DNA of 64,000 nucleotides from Oncomelania hupensis (Eukaryota; Mollusca; Gastropoda; Littorinimorpha; Pomatiopsidae): NCBI GenBank assembly GCA_036898135.1, contig CM072523.1, positions 46,458,329 to 46,522,328 of the forward strand, read 5' to 3'. Shown piece by piece: positions 35,991 to 45,839 of this stretch (position 1 is its first letter; each line of letters starts with the position of its first letter). The notes under the pieces were generated by a model. It saw only the letters and a program-made list of their open reading frames with translations, ran no database searches and was not told where the DNA came from. The position numbers and the translations under genes were made by a program.

Positions 35991-36510
35991 TTCCTTTTTC
36001 ATAATGATATTGTACTGACCATGCACATCGCTCTCACTCCTTGTGATCACAAACTTCCTTTTTCATAATGATATTGTACTGACCATGCACATCGCTCTCA
36101 CTCCTTGTGATCACAAACTTCCTTTTTCATAATGATATTGTACTGACCATGCACATCGCTCTCACTCCTTGTGATCACAAACTTCCTTTTTCATAATGAT
36201 ATTGTACTGACCATGCACATCGCTCTCACTCCTTGTGATCACAAACTTCCTTTTTCATAATGATATTGTACTGTACATGCACCTCGCTCTCACTCCTTGT
36301 GATCACAAACTTCCTTTTTCATAATGATATTGTACTGTACATGCACCTCGCTCTCACTCCTTGTGATCACAAACTTCCTTTTTCATAATGATATTGTACT
36401 GTACATGCACATCGCTCTCACTCCTTGTGATCACAAACTTCCTTTTTCATAATGATATTGTACGGTACATGGCCATCGGTCTCACTCCTTGTGATCACAA
36501 ACTCCGACTT
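35991..36510 (+). repeat. 64-base minisatellite, eight copies
   Basis: The unit contains ttcctttttcataatgatat, tgtactgaccatgcacatcg and ctctcactccttgtgatcac. Copies 1-4 carry gaccatgcacatc, copies 5 onward carry gtacatgcac, and the last is degraded. The gradual variant order from left to right suggests growth by local duplication. Confidence 0.95.
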
Positions 36511-36659
36511 TAGCGCTAGAAGTAGAAAAAACGGACTGTGCCAGAAAAATGTGTGGAGGTATAGAACGTACATCATGCAAACTAATACTTTGAACAAAAC
36601 TAAACAAATATAACTATAGCGCTTTGATAAAGTGTTGGCAGACATTGTGCATACTTACA

Positions 36660-36845
36660 TTACCTAACATTATTGAAGTCATCAAAAGCCTGTATGACAA
36701 GGCTACCAGTGCAGCCCTTCACCTACGCGTCATCAGAACTGGTTCAGAACAACAATCGGTGTGCGTCAAAGATGCCTACTCTCTCCAACTCTCTTCAACA
36801 TCTTCCCTGCCCTCTGACCTTGTGAACTCCTGGACCGATGGCAGT
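36660..36845 (+). pseudogene. RTE-type LINE, internal RT fragment
   Basis: This encodes NIIEVIKSLYDKATSAALHL, then the frameshifted region seen in other copies before the GVRQGCLLSP block. It is only 186 bases long, followed by an AT-rich repeat. Confidence 0.8.
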
Positions 36846-36849
36846 ACCT

Positions 36850-37018
36850 ATACTGAGTATATATTATTATATTATTCTTATATAATATATGCATTATTAT
36901 ATATTATATTATATATATGCATTATTATATATTATATTATTATATTATATACCTATACTGAGTATATATTATTATATTATTCTTATATAATATATGCATT
37001 ATTATATAACATTGAATA
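36850..37018. repeat. AT-rich tandem duplication
   Basis: A unit with ctatactgagtatatattat and ttcttatataatatatgca occurs twice (36848 and 36952), separated by further ATT/ATA repeats. Confidence 0.8.
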
Positions 37019-37021
37019 TAA

Positions 37022-37212
37022 TGTTACACTCAATTCGATGTTGGTGTTTTTCTATCAGTGATGATTCAGCCCCAATGCTGAAATACTGATGAGTGTAGCT
37101 CAGATTCGTTTATCCACGCAACCCGTCCAAACAGCATACAAGTCACAAAGTCGACGTATGAAGTTTTCCACTTTTTATTCAGCACACATCAACAACTGCA
37201 TACAATTCAATT
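37022..37212 (-). mobile_element. Truncated LTR of the TGTTACG family
   Basis: Begins tgttacactc and matches the first about 190 bases of 58620-59248, then breaks off. The other end is missing, so no target duplication can be tested. Confidence 0.85.
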
Positions 37213-37364
37213 TAAACAGAGGGGCGCTCACTCTGGGGCGACTTGACGTGTGTTTTGCTGTCGGACGTTTATAATTTTATAATCTCATGTCTAACCCATG
37301 TGTGTGTGGATGTGTGTGTGTGGGTGTGTGTGTTTGTGGGTAGGTGTTTTATTTATTTATGTTG

Positions 37365-37575
37365 AAGTGCAATAAGGACATGTAGTGTGATATGTATTTT
37401 AAGTTTTACAATGTGTCGGAAATGTTCTTGTTAATATGTACATAAGCGTGATTACACGTACATGTTTACATGTTTATAGTATTGTTACATTTTATTACCT
37501 TTTGCTGACAGCAAATCCATGTTAGAATTTCTCCTTGGAGATAATAAAGTTTTCTGAATCTGAATCTGAATCTGA
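37365..37575 (+). mobile_element. LINE 3' end with a TCTGAA-repeat tail
   Basis: The sequence gagataataaagttttctga is followed by four tctgaa-like hexamers, the form of a CR1/L2-like LINE 3' terminus. No coding part is left. Confidence 0.6.
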
Positions 37576-38712
37576 GTCTGGCACTACAACCCTTGTTGAC
37601 ACAAAGTTAAAACAAAACTTTCCAACTTCTATCTTAGCTCGTCAATCCCTATGTTATCTGCTATGACAGACCGGGAAACAAACCATCCCAAGATCACACA
37701 TATACCGAGAATGGACATGAACCCATTCTCTTAAAGAGACATTATAGGGTTACAAAGAGATACAGAATACGAATCAAATCAAATACATTCACTATAATTA
37801 AGGGTTGTTTCCTGACATAATCATAGCATGCAAAATGACTACATTAGACAATATACCAAAGCAATGAAAACAGCACTTCAAGCACCTTTTAAAATGTACA
37901 TTCCTAAAGAAAGGATATCAACTACTGGTTAACAGATTCTATAACCTTGTTAGCTAACCGTACCTCTTCAATCATCGTTATTATCTTTCTATATTCAAAT
38001 GTATGCAGCAAATACATAAAATTAGAGTCTAAATGTGAACATAGAAATAACATTGTTTGTATGGACTATCAGTCTGTCAACTTACATTTGTAATAACATA
38101 AACCTTCCATATCCTGCAGTACTAGTAGATGCTGTAAATTGCCAGGTGTTTGTTATCATCCCTTGTAGCTGTTAATCTTCTAACTGGCTTAATCTTTTTA
38201 ACACTGAAAGACAAATGATAGTGCCGGACATGCTGCAAGTCAATGTCCACTCAGCCTGATAGCACACAGTATCATTAGTCAGGTATCATTTACCAACAAG
38301 ATCCAGTAAACTGGACGCTCTGATCCTTGCATCTTTACATCGCAAATATTGTCTATCCTAATATCTAATACGTTAGCTATAGACATCCAAACGACTCGAT
38401 CGTCCTTTCTCTATCCTACAAACCAATACTAACCAGAAATGTGCACATTGAGCCAGTTATATAGGCCTGCTGAGGCACAGCCAATAGACTTGGTTGAAGC
38501 GACCTAACGGGAATTAAAACAGTGAACATTATTTACGAAATAAGTGTAATTGAAGCATGCATGACGTAGAACCCAGAACTGCCCCTAATAACATTAATCT
38601 TCTAAGACCACTAAAAATAAATCAAAAGAGTAAACACATTACAATATAACCTTTTCCAACAATCAGCAAAGAATAATAAGAAGAAACCTACAAAACACAC
38701 TGACATTGAGAC
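37576..38712. other. Unassigned non-coding sequence
   Basis: About 1.1 kb in which I see no gene, repeat family or RNA. This is one of the few stretches without obvious repeats. Confidence 0.45.
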
Positions 38713-38778
38713 ACATTACATTACATGGTTATTGCTTTAGGTCCAGCGGACTCTTCCGAGCCAAATCAGGACCAGCAT
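38713..38778 (-). repeat. Family A 3' end fragment
   Basis: Minus-strand match to the last about 60 bases of family A (ctggacctaaagc terminus) with an AATGT tail. Confidence 0.85.
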
Positions 38779-39040
38779 TGAGAAACACACACAAGGGGGA
38801 CGACATAAACACATCCAAACAAGTAAGTCAAGTCAGTCAAAGTCAAATGAGGGCAAGGGTCAATGAAAGAAGATGATTGTCAATACATTGTAAAACGTAA
38901 ACAAAATAAACAACAAACAAGCATACACATATCATTAAATACAGGATGGGGAAACAAAACATGGATCCACAGAAACACAAGACAGAACAGTTTCTCCAAA
39001 ATACTCTTTTGCATTTTACATATACATAGTCAATCAACAT

Positions 39041-39175
39041 ACCTAGATGGCATGTAAATCAATGTACAATCCCTATCTTCAAAATCAATTCCTTTCAGCT
39101 CATTCTTAATGGTGGGGAACAGCCAAACCTTGTGCCTTCCGAAGTTTTCAAAAATCGTCCTAAAAGATGTAACAG
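39041..39175 (-). pseudogene. mariner-type transposase fragment
   Basis: The minus strand encodes VWLFPTIKNELKGIDFEDRD, matching the transposase C-terminal part at 40124-40350. The fragment is about 40 residues and lacks the catalytic core. Confidence 0.7.
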
Positions 39176-39234
39176 ATGATAATTTGATGGTTGCCTGTTT
39201 ATAATAATTGACTAAATGCAAAATATATCTGACA

Positions 39235-40030
39235 CCTAACTCAAAACAAAGTGTGCATGTAAGATTCTCTCTTAACTACCACACCCACAAATTCACAGAT
39301 TCTCACTAACACAGGCAAACACCATCACAAATATAAGTTCCACGCTCTCAATGCTTTACATATATATAAACAATAATAATTCACACAAGTCTTTCACACT
39401 ACATGTTTCAGGTTACGAATTTACTAATTCCCCAGCTGGCATTCTCATGTCCCGAGCCAAAATAATTAGGACCTGTAACCGTAGGAAGTTTGTACACAAA
39501 GAGACGAGCAGATGGTGAATGTAGACAGTTAGATAAACCCTTCTGTTCATCTGTCAGGTCGCATTGGTGTCTTCTTGCTGGTGTAGAAGTATTGCTGACC
39601 GCCGATGTCGTGGTTCGCTCCCCTTGGTAGCGGCGACCACCCTGTGTCCCCAGAAATCCGTCCTCACGATTCACCTTGATTCATCTTATGTGTCCAGGTG
39701 TCCGAAGCTAACCAGCCTACCGTAGGCAGCTATAATCTTTACAACACAATACACAATCCAATTTCAGAGAGAAAGTCCACCGAACCTATACTCCTTGATA
39801 AATCCTCAATGCTTTCTACCTCTTAAATCTTCCCCCAAATCTTTTTTTTCTTTTTTATTCCTACACCTTGACTTCACACAACCTGACACTTTGACACATA
39901 TCCCTGAAGTGAGCTCCAATTGCCCTTACTTCCGGCTATTCATTACCTTATAGGTTCAACTTTTTTAACCAATGAATATTTAGGTATACTATCCAAAAAA
40001 TTTCTAAAAATAAAAACATTATTGAAACCA
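39235..40030 (-). repeat. Dispersed repeat Y, minus copy (pair of 60795-61590)
   Basis: The reverse complement aligns with 60795-61590 through many blocks: gaattttctggttt, ctacggtag-like and tgtaaagattatagctgcc, gtgttagtgagaatctgtga, and gcacactttg. It lies between two mariner fragments. It is unclassified; a TATA-like tttatata and no open frame are compatible with an LTR. Confidence 0.75.
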
Positions 40031-40123
40031 GAAAATTCACGTTTTCTAAAAAGCATTTGATCCTTCACGGTTACAACGCGCCTCCTCACAAAAAAAAACA
40101 AACAAAAAAACCTGCTGAGTTTC

Positions 40124-40483
40124 TCGCCAAATCTGGGATCCATGTCCTCGAACTACCGCCTTATTTGCCAGATTTGGCATCTTGCGACTACTGGCTGTTC
40201 CCCACCATTAAAAATGAAAGGACTTGATTTTGAAGACAGGGATAGCCTCATTTCTGCTATTTCTGCCTTGGAAGAGCAGCTGAACCATTTTATTGATTTT
40301 CGGCACTGTTTTGGTCATTGGATGAAAAAGTGCATTGACATCGGTGGCTAGTATGTTGAACAGAACTGAAGCGGTCCCAAATGATGAGGCTTTGTGAGTA
40401 AACATCTTTCTTTTCAAATTGATGAAGCATTCTTGTATTTATTTTAAAAAGTCTCAAAACTTATGAACCAACCCTCTTATATC
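40124..40483 (+). pseudogene. mariner-type transposon 3' end with transposase C-terminus
   Basis: The frame encodes a mariner transposase end: PPYLPDLASCDYWLFPTIK (with one frameshift), GLDFEDRDSLISAISALEEQ and FGHWMKKCIDIGG. The terminal repeat aagtctcaaaacttatgaac follows, then caaccctctta at 40450-40483. A related terminal repeat stands alone at about 52905-52935. The first two-thirds of the transposase are missing. Confidence 0.85.
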
Positions 40484-40582
40484 TATTGAAATTATTTGCA
40501 TGCTACCTTTTTAAAGCTATTGTCTTACAAAGACAAGATAATATTTTGTTCTTAAGGGAGGTTTTGATAATGAGGTTACCTG

Positions 40583-41010
40583 GGAATTTGCGGCAGAAGG
40601 TGTAACTTACGCCGTCAGTGTTATATATACTCTAGATTAATAGTCTATGTGTAATTATTGACAAGGAATGTAGCGAACCCCTATAACGCATTGACAGGGC
40701 AGCAAAATCATTTGCTGATAATTAGTAGTTACTCTGGTATTTGAACACCACGTTGAAATATCACACAAAACGAAACTTTAAAACAGACACAAACTAATAA
40801 AAGGTAAACACTTTTTAAACACATTTTTGATTATATTAGCGAGGTCAAAACATGGACGGCGCAGGACAGGCCACGTATCCTGACAACAGCTGCAGACAAT
40901 CCAAAGTAATGGAAACTTTGTGCATCAGCATCACATATATCTCTGCCAACGACCTCTCGGGCTGCAAGACTGATGAGACGATGATGATGATGATGATGAT
41001 GATGATGATA

Positions 41011-41068
<58 letters not shown>

Positions 41069-41192
41069 CGGCATAAGCTTATTGTTATGTCTGAATTAGA
41101 GTGAGGCATTTGGATCCAGAGTTTAGACTGACATTACATTAAGATCCTATAGCTCTGACTAGTTTGATGTCGGCTGCTACATTGTATACGTC
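40583..41192 (+). promoter_or_regulatory. Conserved 5' flank of copy B (shared with 55717-56181)
   Basis: This block aligns with the flank of copy C from acctgggaatttgcggcag down to the exon-1 ATG, with a (GAT)n expansion (40979-41068) only here. Because it travels with exon 1 in both copies, it should contain the core promoter and 5' UTR, although I see no clear TATA box. It also contains a short open frame at 40852 (MDGAGQATYPDNSC) whose first 36 or so codons stay in frame in copy C. Confidence 0.55.
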
Positions 41193-41248
41193 ATGGATAC
41201 ACTACAGCTTCTTCTGGTCGTTGTCTCAGGAATATTCCTCTCTATTCC
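41193..41248 (+). CDS. Cysteine-rich secreted peptide gene, copy B, exon 1 (signal peptide)
   Basis: This encodes 18 residues plus two bases: Met-Asp-Thr-Leu-Gln followed by a Leu/Val/Ile core and Ser-Gly-Ile-Phe-Leu-Ser-Ile. It looks like a secretory signal peptide. The donor CC/GTACGT follows at 41249, and copy C has GTAAGT there. The two leftover bases (phase 2) join the first base of exon 2 to give Pro, so the reading frame continues without an adjustment. The start was chosen because the ATG and the next four codons are identical in copy C. The signal lacks an ideal cleavage site before the first Cys, so an extra small phase-2 exon within the 3.96-kb intron cannot be excluded. The splice model is inference; the paralogue match is seen directly. 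Confidence 0.7.
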
Positions 41249-41605
41249 GTACGTGTTTTCCCCCCGTACATAATATGATTTACTTTTCAGTCTATGTGTG
41301 TGTGTGCGTGTATGTGGGTGTGTGTGTGGGTGTGTGTGTGTGTGTTAGATTTTGTCAAAGGTTGTCTGTGAAATATTATATGCACATGTCGATTACTGTT
41401 ACTTAAAATGTCCATTGCGATTGCGCTTAATGATGCAAATGTGTATGCAAGATCTTTTAATTGAAGTCTTAAAAGGTGTAGTATGGAGTGTGTATGTAGG
41501 CTATGTGACTGTTTACCAACATAGGAGTAATCTCCATATGCAATGTATGTTGTCATTTGGCTGAATACATTCTGTATTCTGTTTGCAAATATTCATATTT
41601 TTCAC

Positions 41606-41699
<94 letters not shown>

Positions 41700-41824
41700 C
41701 AGTCTTTATGGAGCTGATACCACGTCAAGTGACATGCAGCAAGAGAAATTGAAAATACAGCCGTCAAATTATATGTAGGCAATAAGAATATGTACATATG
41801 TACAGATTTACAGTTTCTATTCAT

Positions 41825-42125
41825 GTTTAGAGAGCCTGTTGAAGTAGATGGGTCTTGAGCAACCTTTTGACACTCGCAAGACAGGTTTCTGTTTCAGCTG
41901 AAGTGGCAGTGAATTCCAGAGGTAAGGTGCAGAGTTTTTAATGGCCATGTCTCCCATAGTCCTTTTGTTTGCGTTGCCTTCTCAAACGCTTGTCAACCTG
42001 AGACGACACTCGCCTGCAGAACGAAGGTTACGATTTGGCTGATGACGGAGGAGTAGTCCCCGCAAATAATAGTAAAGCAGCCCTTGCCAAGCAGTTGTAC
42101 GTTAGAACATAATCTTGTGGTCAAT
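41825..42125 (-). pseudogene. CR1/Jockey-like LINE 3' end, split by the RTE insertion
   Basis: The minus strand carries the end of a LINE ORF (TMGDMAIKNS, NSLPLQLKQKPV, GCSRPIYFN-like blocks, clearer at 56985-57264 in copy C). The upstream part of this element continues at 43618-44095. Confidence 0.75.
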
Positions 42126-43245
42126 TCTCTTTTCCTATCCTGTTCTATCCTATCCCGTAACTCGAAGGTCGCTGGGGCACCACAGATGATCGTTTAACCA
42201 GCGTACTCCATCTTTCTCTGTCCTCAGCAACCATTATGGCTTCGCTCAGTGTCAAGCCATTCTCGAATTTTGTCCTCCCACATCTGTTTATGTCTCCTTT
42301 TTCTTCTTTTGCCCCCTTGCATCGTGCCTTGCAGGATGGTCTTTGCAAAGCTTGATGCTCTCATAATGTGGTCATACCATCGGAGTTTCCGTTTCTTCAC
42401 CACTGCGAGCATGCCATCGTGTTGTCCAATGGCTGGTGTGATAGTCTGTCGGACTTCGTGGTTGGTGATATGCTGGGTGTGGGAAATGCCCAGAAGTCTT
42501 TTGTAGCACCTCATCTCCATGCTTTGTATTGTTCGTTGTAGTTCTGGTGTGAGAGTCCATGATTGACAAGCGTATAGGAAGATTAAGATGACAAGTGAGC
42601 GCAGCAGCCTTACCTTGGAATGTAGACTGATGGTCCTGTCTTTCCAAATGGGCTTCAAACTTGTCAGGGCAGCAGTTGTTTGTGCGATCCTGGAGAGGAC
42701 TTCCAGTCGGGACCCATTATCTGATACAATGGCTCCTAAATATTTGAAGCTATGCACTGGGTTGAGGGATTGGCCTTGGACTTTGATGTCCGTGTTGATG
42801 CCATTGGTGTTGTTAATCATCAATTTGGTATTCTCTGCACTTATTTCCATTCCATAAGCCCTGAAGGTGGTGTCAAGCCTCTGTATCAGGCGTTCAAGTT
42901 CTTTTTCATCTCCAGCCAATCCATCAATGTCATCCTCAAAACGAAGGTTGGAGATTGCTCTATCCCCTGTGCTGACTGTGCCTTCGTGATCTGCAAGGGC
43001 ATCTGTCATGATGCGTTCCAGGAAGATGTTGAAGAGTGTTGGAGAGATAAGGCATCCTTGACGCACAACGATTGTTGTTCTGAACCAGTTTGCGATGGCG
43101 CTGTTGTGGAGGACTGCACTGGTAGCCTTGTCATACAGGCTTTGATGACTTCAATAATTTTAGGCCTGATGTTGTACACTCCCATAGTTGCCCACAGGGT
43201 TGCATGCCAGACTTGGTCAATCGCTTTCTTGAAGTCTACAAACAC
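42126..43245 (-). pseudogene. RTE-type LINE, RT C-terminal half in intron 1 of copy B
   Basis: The minus-strand order is MFVDFKKAIDQVWHATLW, a frameshift around NIIEVIKA, then RQGCLISPTLFNIFLERIMT and SNLRFEDDIDGLAGDEKELE (catalytic FADD changed to FEDD). The SFKYLGAIVSDNGSR to YACQSWTLTPELQRTIQSME tail and the WEDKIREW end follow. Terminal tatcctatcccgtaactc sits at 42138. The first catalytic aspartate block (FVDF) and FEDD are present but the frame is broken, so it is inactive. Confidence 0.92.
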
Positions 43246-43498
43246 TCCGATGGTATGGCCACGTCACCAGATCATCCGGCCTTTCAAAGACCATTCTGCA
43301 AGGCACAGTGCAAGGATGTAGAAGAAGAGAGAGACCGAAAAAGAGGTGGGAGGACAACATTCGAGAATGGACTGGTTTGACACTAAGCGAAGCCATCAGG
43401 GCTGCTGAGGACAGAGAAAGATGGAGTATGCTGGTTAAACGATCATCTGTGGTGCCCCTACGACCTCCGAGTTACGGGACAGGATCAGATAGGATAGG
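43246..43498 (+). mobile_element. RTE LINE 3' fragment inserted into the older RTE copy, duplication ACAAACAC
   Basis: A 253-base plus-strand piece begins tccgatggtatggcc and ends in ggatcagataggatagg. It is flanked by ACAAACAC on both sides (43238-43245 and 43499-43506). Copy C has the empty site gtctacaaacacatgat at about 58246. It therefore inserted after the B/C duplication. Confidence 0.93.
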
Positions 43499-43617
43499 AC
43501 AAACACATGATCTAGATGTTGTTGGTGCTGTACATATTTTTCACATATTATTCTGAGGTTGAAAATCTGTTCAGTGGTATTTCGCCCTGCCCTGAATCCT
43601 GCTTGTTCTTTTATTTT

Positions 43618-44095
43618 CCACCGGAAGCCAGTGAACACAGGGCCAATGTGGTCTCTCGTTTTTCTCCTAGAACTATCCTGGCGGCTGTGTTTTGAACGCG
43701 TTGCAGTCTCTGCAGCTCCGACTTCGTGATGCCCCAAAGGCAGCTATTCGCACAGTAGTGTCGGTATGCAATGATGGAGACAGCAAGAGCATTTAGAGCT
43801 TGTTTCTGGAGCAGTAAGCGGAGGTTGCTACGTGCGCGGATGAAGAAGTAGCATGTCCCGACTACTTCGCTTATGTGGTAACTCATGATTTTTGACTGAA
43901 TCCAAGAGAGTTATGGCAGTGGTATCCAACGAGAATTTGTCAAGTCTATGCTTCGAAAAAAAAGGATCGCCTCTGTGTTTCCCTGATTGAGTTTTGAGTT
44001 TATTTGCCGTCATCCATGCCTTTACTTCTGCACAACAGTATTCCACCCTACTGTCCGCGTCCCGCAAGGAAGAATCGTCGGGTTTAAAGGTCAAT
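43618..44095 (-). pseudogene. CR1/Jockey-like LINE RT C-terminal part, upstream half of the split element
   Basis: Minus-strand blocks VKAWMTANKLKTQSGKH, SKHRLDKFSLDTTAITLLDS, ALAVSIIAYRHYCANSCLWG and SELQRLQRVQNTAARIVLGE are typical of the thumb and C-terminus of CR1/Jockey RT. The element continues at 41825-42125 after the RTE insertion. Copy C has the same fragment at 58408-59495. Confidence 0.85.
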
Positions 44096-44233
44096 TTCGC
44101 TGAGGTCCTCCTCCTCCTCCTCCTTCGTCTTCATCTTCTTCTTCTTCTTCTTCTTGCCAGGTAAATCAATGATATCCCAGATGGCAATAGAAAAGAAAAA
44201 CGCTAACATGGTTCGACCTTATTCCTTTCAGCT

Positions 44234-45197
44234 ACCCGCGTGGGGGTGCCGGGGGTTTCAGTACAAATAGTATCCCCACTTTCTGGAACTTCGCTGTCTT
44301 TCTCCTTTGTTCTTTCTCTTTCCTACTCTGTTCTATCAATATACTATACTATCTCCTTCTTCGCTAGACCAGTCACCTACCTTTTCTCTTCCGGGACAAA
44401 ACTCCTCATTTGTGTGTGAGGTCTGTTGGATCCTATCCTATCCCGTAACTCTGAAATCGTAGGGGCACCACAGATGATCGTTTAGCCAGCGTACTTCATT
44501 TTTCCCTGTCCTCAGCAACCCTGATTGTTTGCTCAGTGTCAAACCAGTCTATTCTCGACTGCTGTCCCCCCACCTCTCCCTCGGTCTTCCTCTCCCACCT
44601 CCCCGCAGGATGGTCTTTGCAAGACCTGATGATCCGGAGACGCGGCCATACCATCGGAGTTTCCGTTCCCTCAGCACTGCCAGCAGGTCATCGTTTTGTC
44701 CAATGGCTTGTGTGATGGTCAGTCGGACTTCGTCGTTGGTGACGTGCTGGGCATAGGAAATGCCCAGAAGGCCTCCAGAGCACCCCATCCCCATGCTCCG
44801 TATTCCCCGCTGTAGATCTGCAGTGAGGGTCCATGCTGTTGGATCAGCTTGGGAATATTGGATGCTTTCTACCAAACGGACACTGGGGCTTCCTATGATG
44901 TTATTAGTTGGCAATGTAGGCATTTTATATGTGTTTTGTTGATATTGTATGATGATGTTTGTATTTTTTTTTTTTGTAAACGGGGGTTCGATAAATTAGA
45001 GTATAGCTTCAGCGTCCCTTGTGTGGGATGTCTTTATTGTAAAGTGACGGGCTGGTGGAGTGCCTTCAGTGTTACCACTAGGGTTGTTTCTTCAGATCTT
45101 TTATGCGGATAAGGGTGAGTCTTCTTTCACTTCTCTGGTCCTGTTTTGGCTCGGAAGAGTCCGCTGGACCTAAAGCATAACCATGTCATGTAATGCA
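44234..45197 (+). mobile_element. Family A element inserted in the exon-2 splice acceptor of copy B
   Basis: Bounded by 13-base direct repeats attcctttcagct (44221-44233) and attcatttcagct (45198-45210), which contain the acceptor itself. The left repeat follows the ancestral tract gttcgaccttattc, matching copy C at 59586-59600. The right repeat now serves exon 2. The body matches family A, with an RTE 3' fragment nested at 44433-44835. It ends ctggacctaaagcataacc plus a short ATGT tail. Confidence 0.92.
44433..44835 (-). pseudogene. RTE LINE 3' fragment nested in family A, duplication CTGTTGGATC
   Basis: The minus strand encodes the WTLTADLQRGIRSMGMGCSG to QGRPRERWGDSSRE tail with changes. 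Ten-base repeats ctgttggatc flank it (44423-44432 and 44836-44845), and they rejoin family A seamlessly. Confidence 0.92.
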
Positions 45198-45208
45198 ATT
45201 CATTTCAG

Positions 45209-45284
45209 CTGTGGCTCCGGATGCTGTCCAAACAGGGTTTGCTGCCACCGTAGAGTAATACGTGACCAGTGCTGTGACTCGGGT
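45209..45284 (+). CDS. Cysteine-rich secreted peptide gene, copy B, exon 2
   Basis: The acceptor aattcatttcag ends at 45208. One base completes Pro, then 25 codons follow with spacing C-x3-CC-x4-CC-x8-CC and end Asp-Ser-Gly in phase 0 before GTAAGT (45285). Seven cysteines in 25 residues, directly after a signal peptide, indicate a disulfide-rich secreted peptide. The spacing recalls part of a granulin module but does not match its full consensus. The acceptor is a target-site copy created by the family A insertion and has lost the original pyrimidine tract, so exon 2 may be skipped or mis-spliced in this copy. Using the older acceptor at 44231 instead would read 44 codons of repeat and stop. 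Confidence 0.75.
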
Positions 45285-45497
45285 GTAAGTGTCAAGGTTG
45301 CTTTAGCTATTTTTCATCTGTGGATGTTTTTCTTACTGCTAATCATTCTAGGTTACTCACGATTGCATTTTCTCACGAGTCAAGGTTGCAGTAGTTCATC
45401 ATTTTATAAGCAGGGTTTGGACTATCTCGAAATTGGCTGACCCGATGTTGATGATAATTGTTTGCTTGCAGTTAACCTTTAGGATAAAGCGAAGTCA

Positions 45498-45640
45498 CAA
45501 CACCACCACCAACATAAAAACCACCTCCACCAACAACATAAACACCACCTCCACCAACAACACCACCAACAACATAAACACCACCAACAACATAAACACC
45601 ACCTCCACCAACAACACCACCAACAACATAAACACTATTC
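45498..45640 (+). repeat. Minisatellite in intron 2 of copy B (aacaccacc type)
   Basis: Variants of aacaccacctccaccaacaa and aacataaacaccacc. The counterpart in copy A (28251-28445) has diverged to a different 9-base unit. Confidence 0.88.
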
Positions 45641-45749
45641 AAAAAAGGCAGTTTTCAGTTATGTGTGGGTTAAAAATACAGTTGAATGGCTTTCCATTGT
45701 GATATATATCTGAATATTAAATTGTTCGAACGTGTGCTCTTTATTACAG

Positions 45750-45839
45750 TGGCGGTGCTGTCCAAGTCCAAGAGACCGGTATGACGTCATCTGCTGTCCT
45801 GTGGAGTCATCGTGTGAGGAATGCCTTAAGTATGATTAA
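45750..45839 (+). CDS. Cysteine-rich secreted peptide gene, copy B, exon 3 (C-terminus and stop)
   Basis: The acceptor ctctttattacag ends at 45749. Phase 0 matches the exon-2 donor. The exon encodes 29 residues beginning Trp-Arg-Cys-Cys, with spacing CC-x10-CC-x5-C-x2-C, and ends Lys-Tyr-Asp-TAA. With exons 1 and 2 the product has 73 residues and 13 cysteines. The odd number suggests one free Cys, an intermolecular bond or a missing partner. The homologous exon in copy A has an early stop. An ATTAAA overlaps the stop, and the AATAAA that follows copy A is mutated here, so the poly(A) site is uncertain. Function is unknown: possible roles are an immune peptide, growth factor-like peptide, matrix peptide or toxin-like peptide. 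Confidence 0.7.
   Translation, partial: WRCCPSPRDRYDVICCPVESSCEECLKYD

Larger units (their letters stand above)
41249..45208 (+). other. Intron 1 of copy B, 3.96 kb, packed with nested transposons
   Basis: Order: (GT)n at 41296-41346; (GAT)n at 41608-41700; CR1 LINE 3' end on the minus strand (41825-42125); RTE LINE on the minus strand (42126-43617) with a second RTE fragment inside it (43246-43498); the rest of the CR1 piece (43618-44095); a polypyrimidine patch; and a family A element (44234-45197) just before exon 2. The same CR1-split-by-RTE arrangement in copy C shows that the nest predates the B/C duplication. Confidence 0.75.

Noticed and set aside
35991..36510. CRISPR-like direct repeats
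   Set aside because: The 64-base units are contiguous with no unique spacers, in a eukaryotic context; this is a minisatellite.
45183..45440. Single-exon reading of the cysteine-rich stretch from an ATG at 45183
   Set aside because: That ATG lies in the family A tail, and the frame runs through the GTAAGT donor into the intron. The spliced model explains the paralogue pattern and phases better.
45433..45702. Open frame of 89 codons rich in Asn and Thr, with a similar frame in copy A (28176-28475)
   Set aside because: It lies in intron 2 between two well-supported exons, and its openness comes from a repeat unit divisible by three. The two copies use different units. I treat it as an intronic minisatellite.
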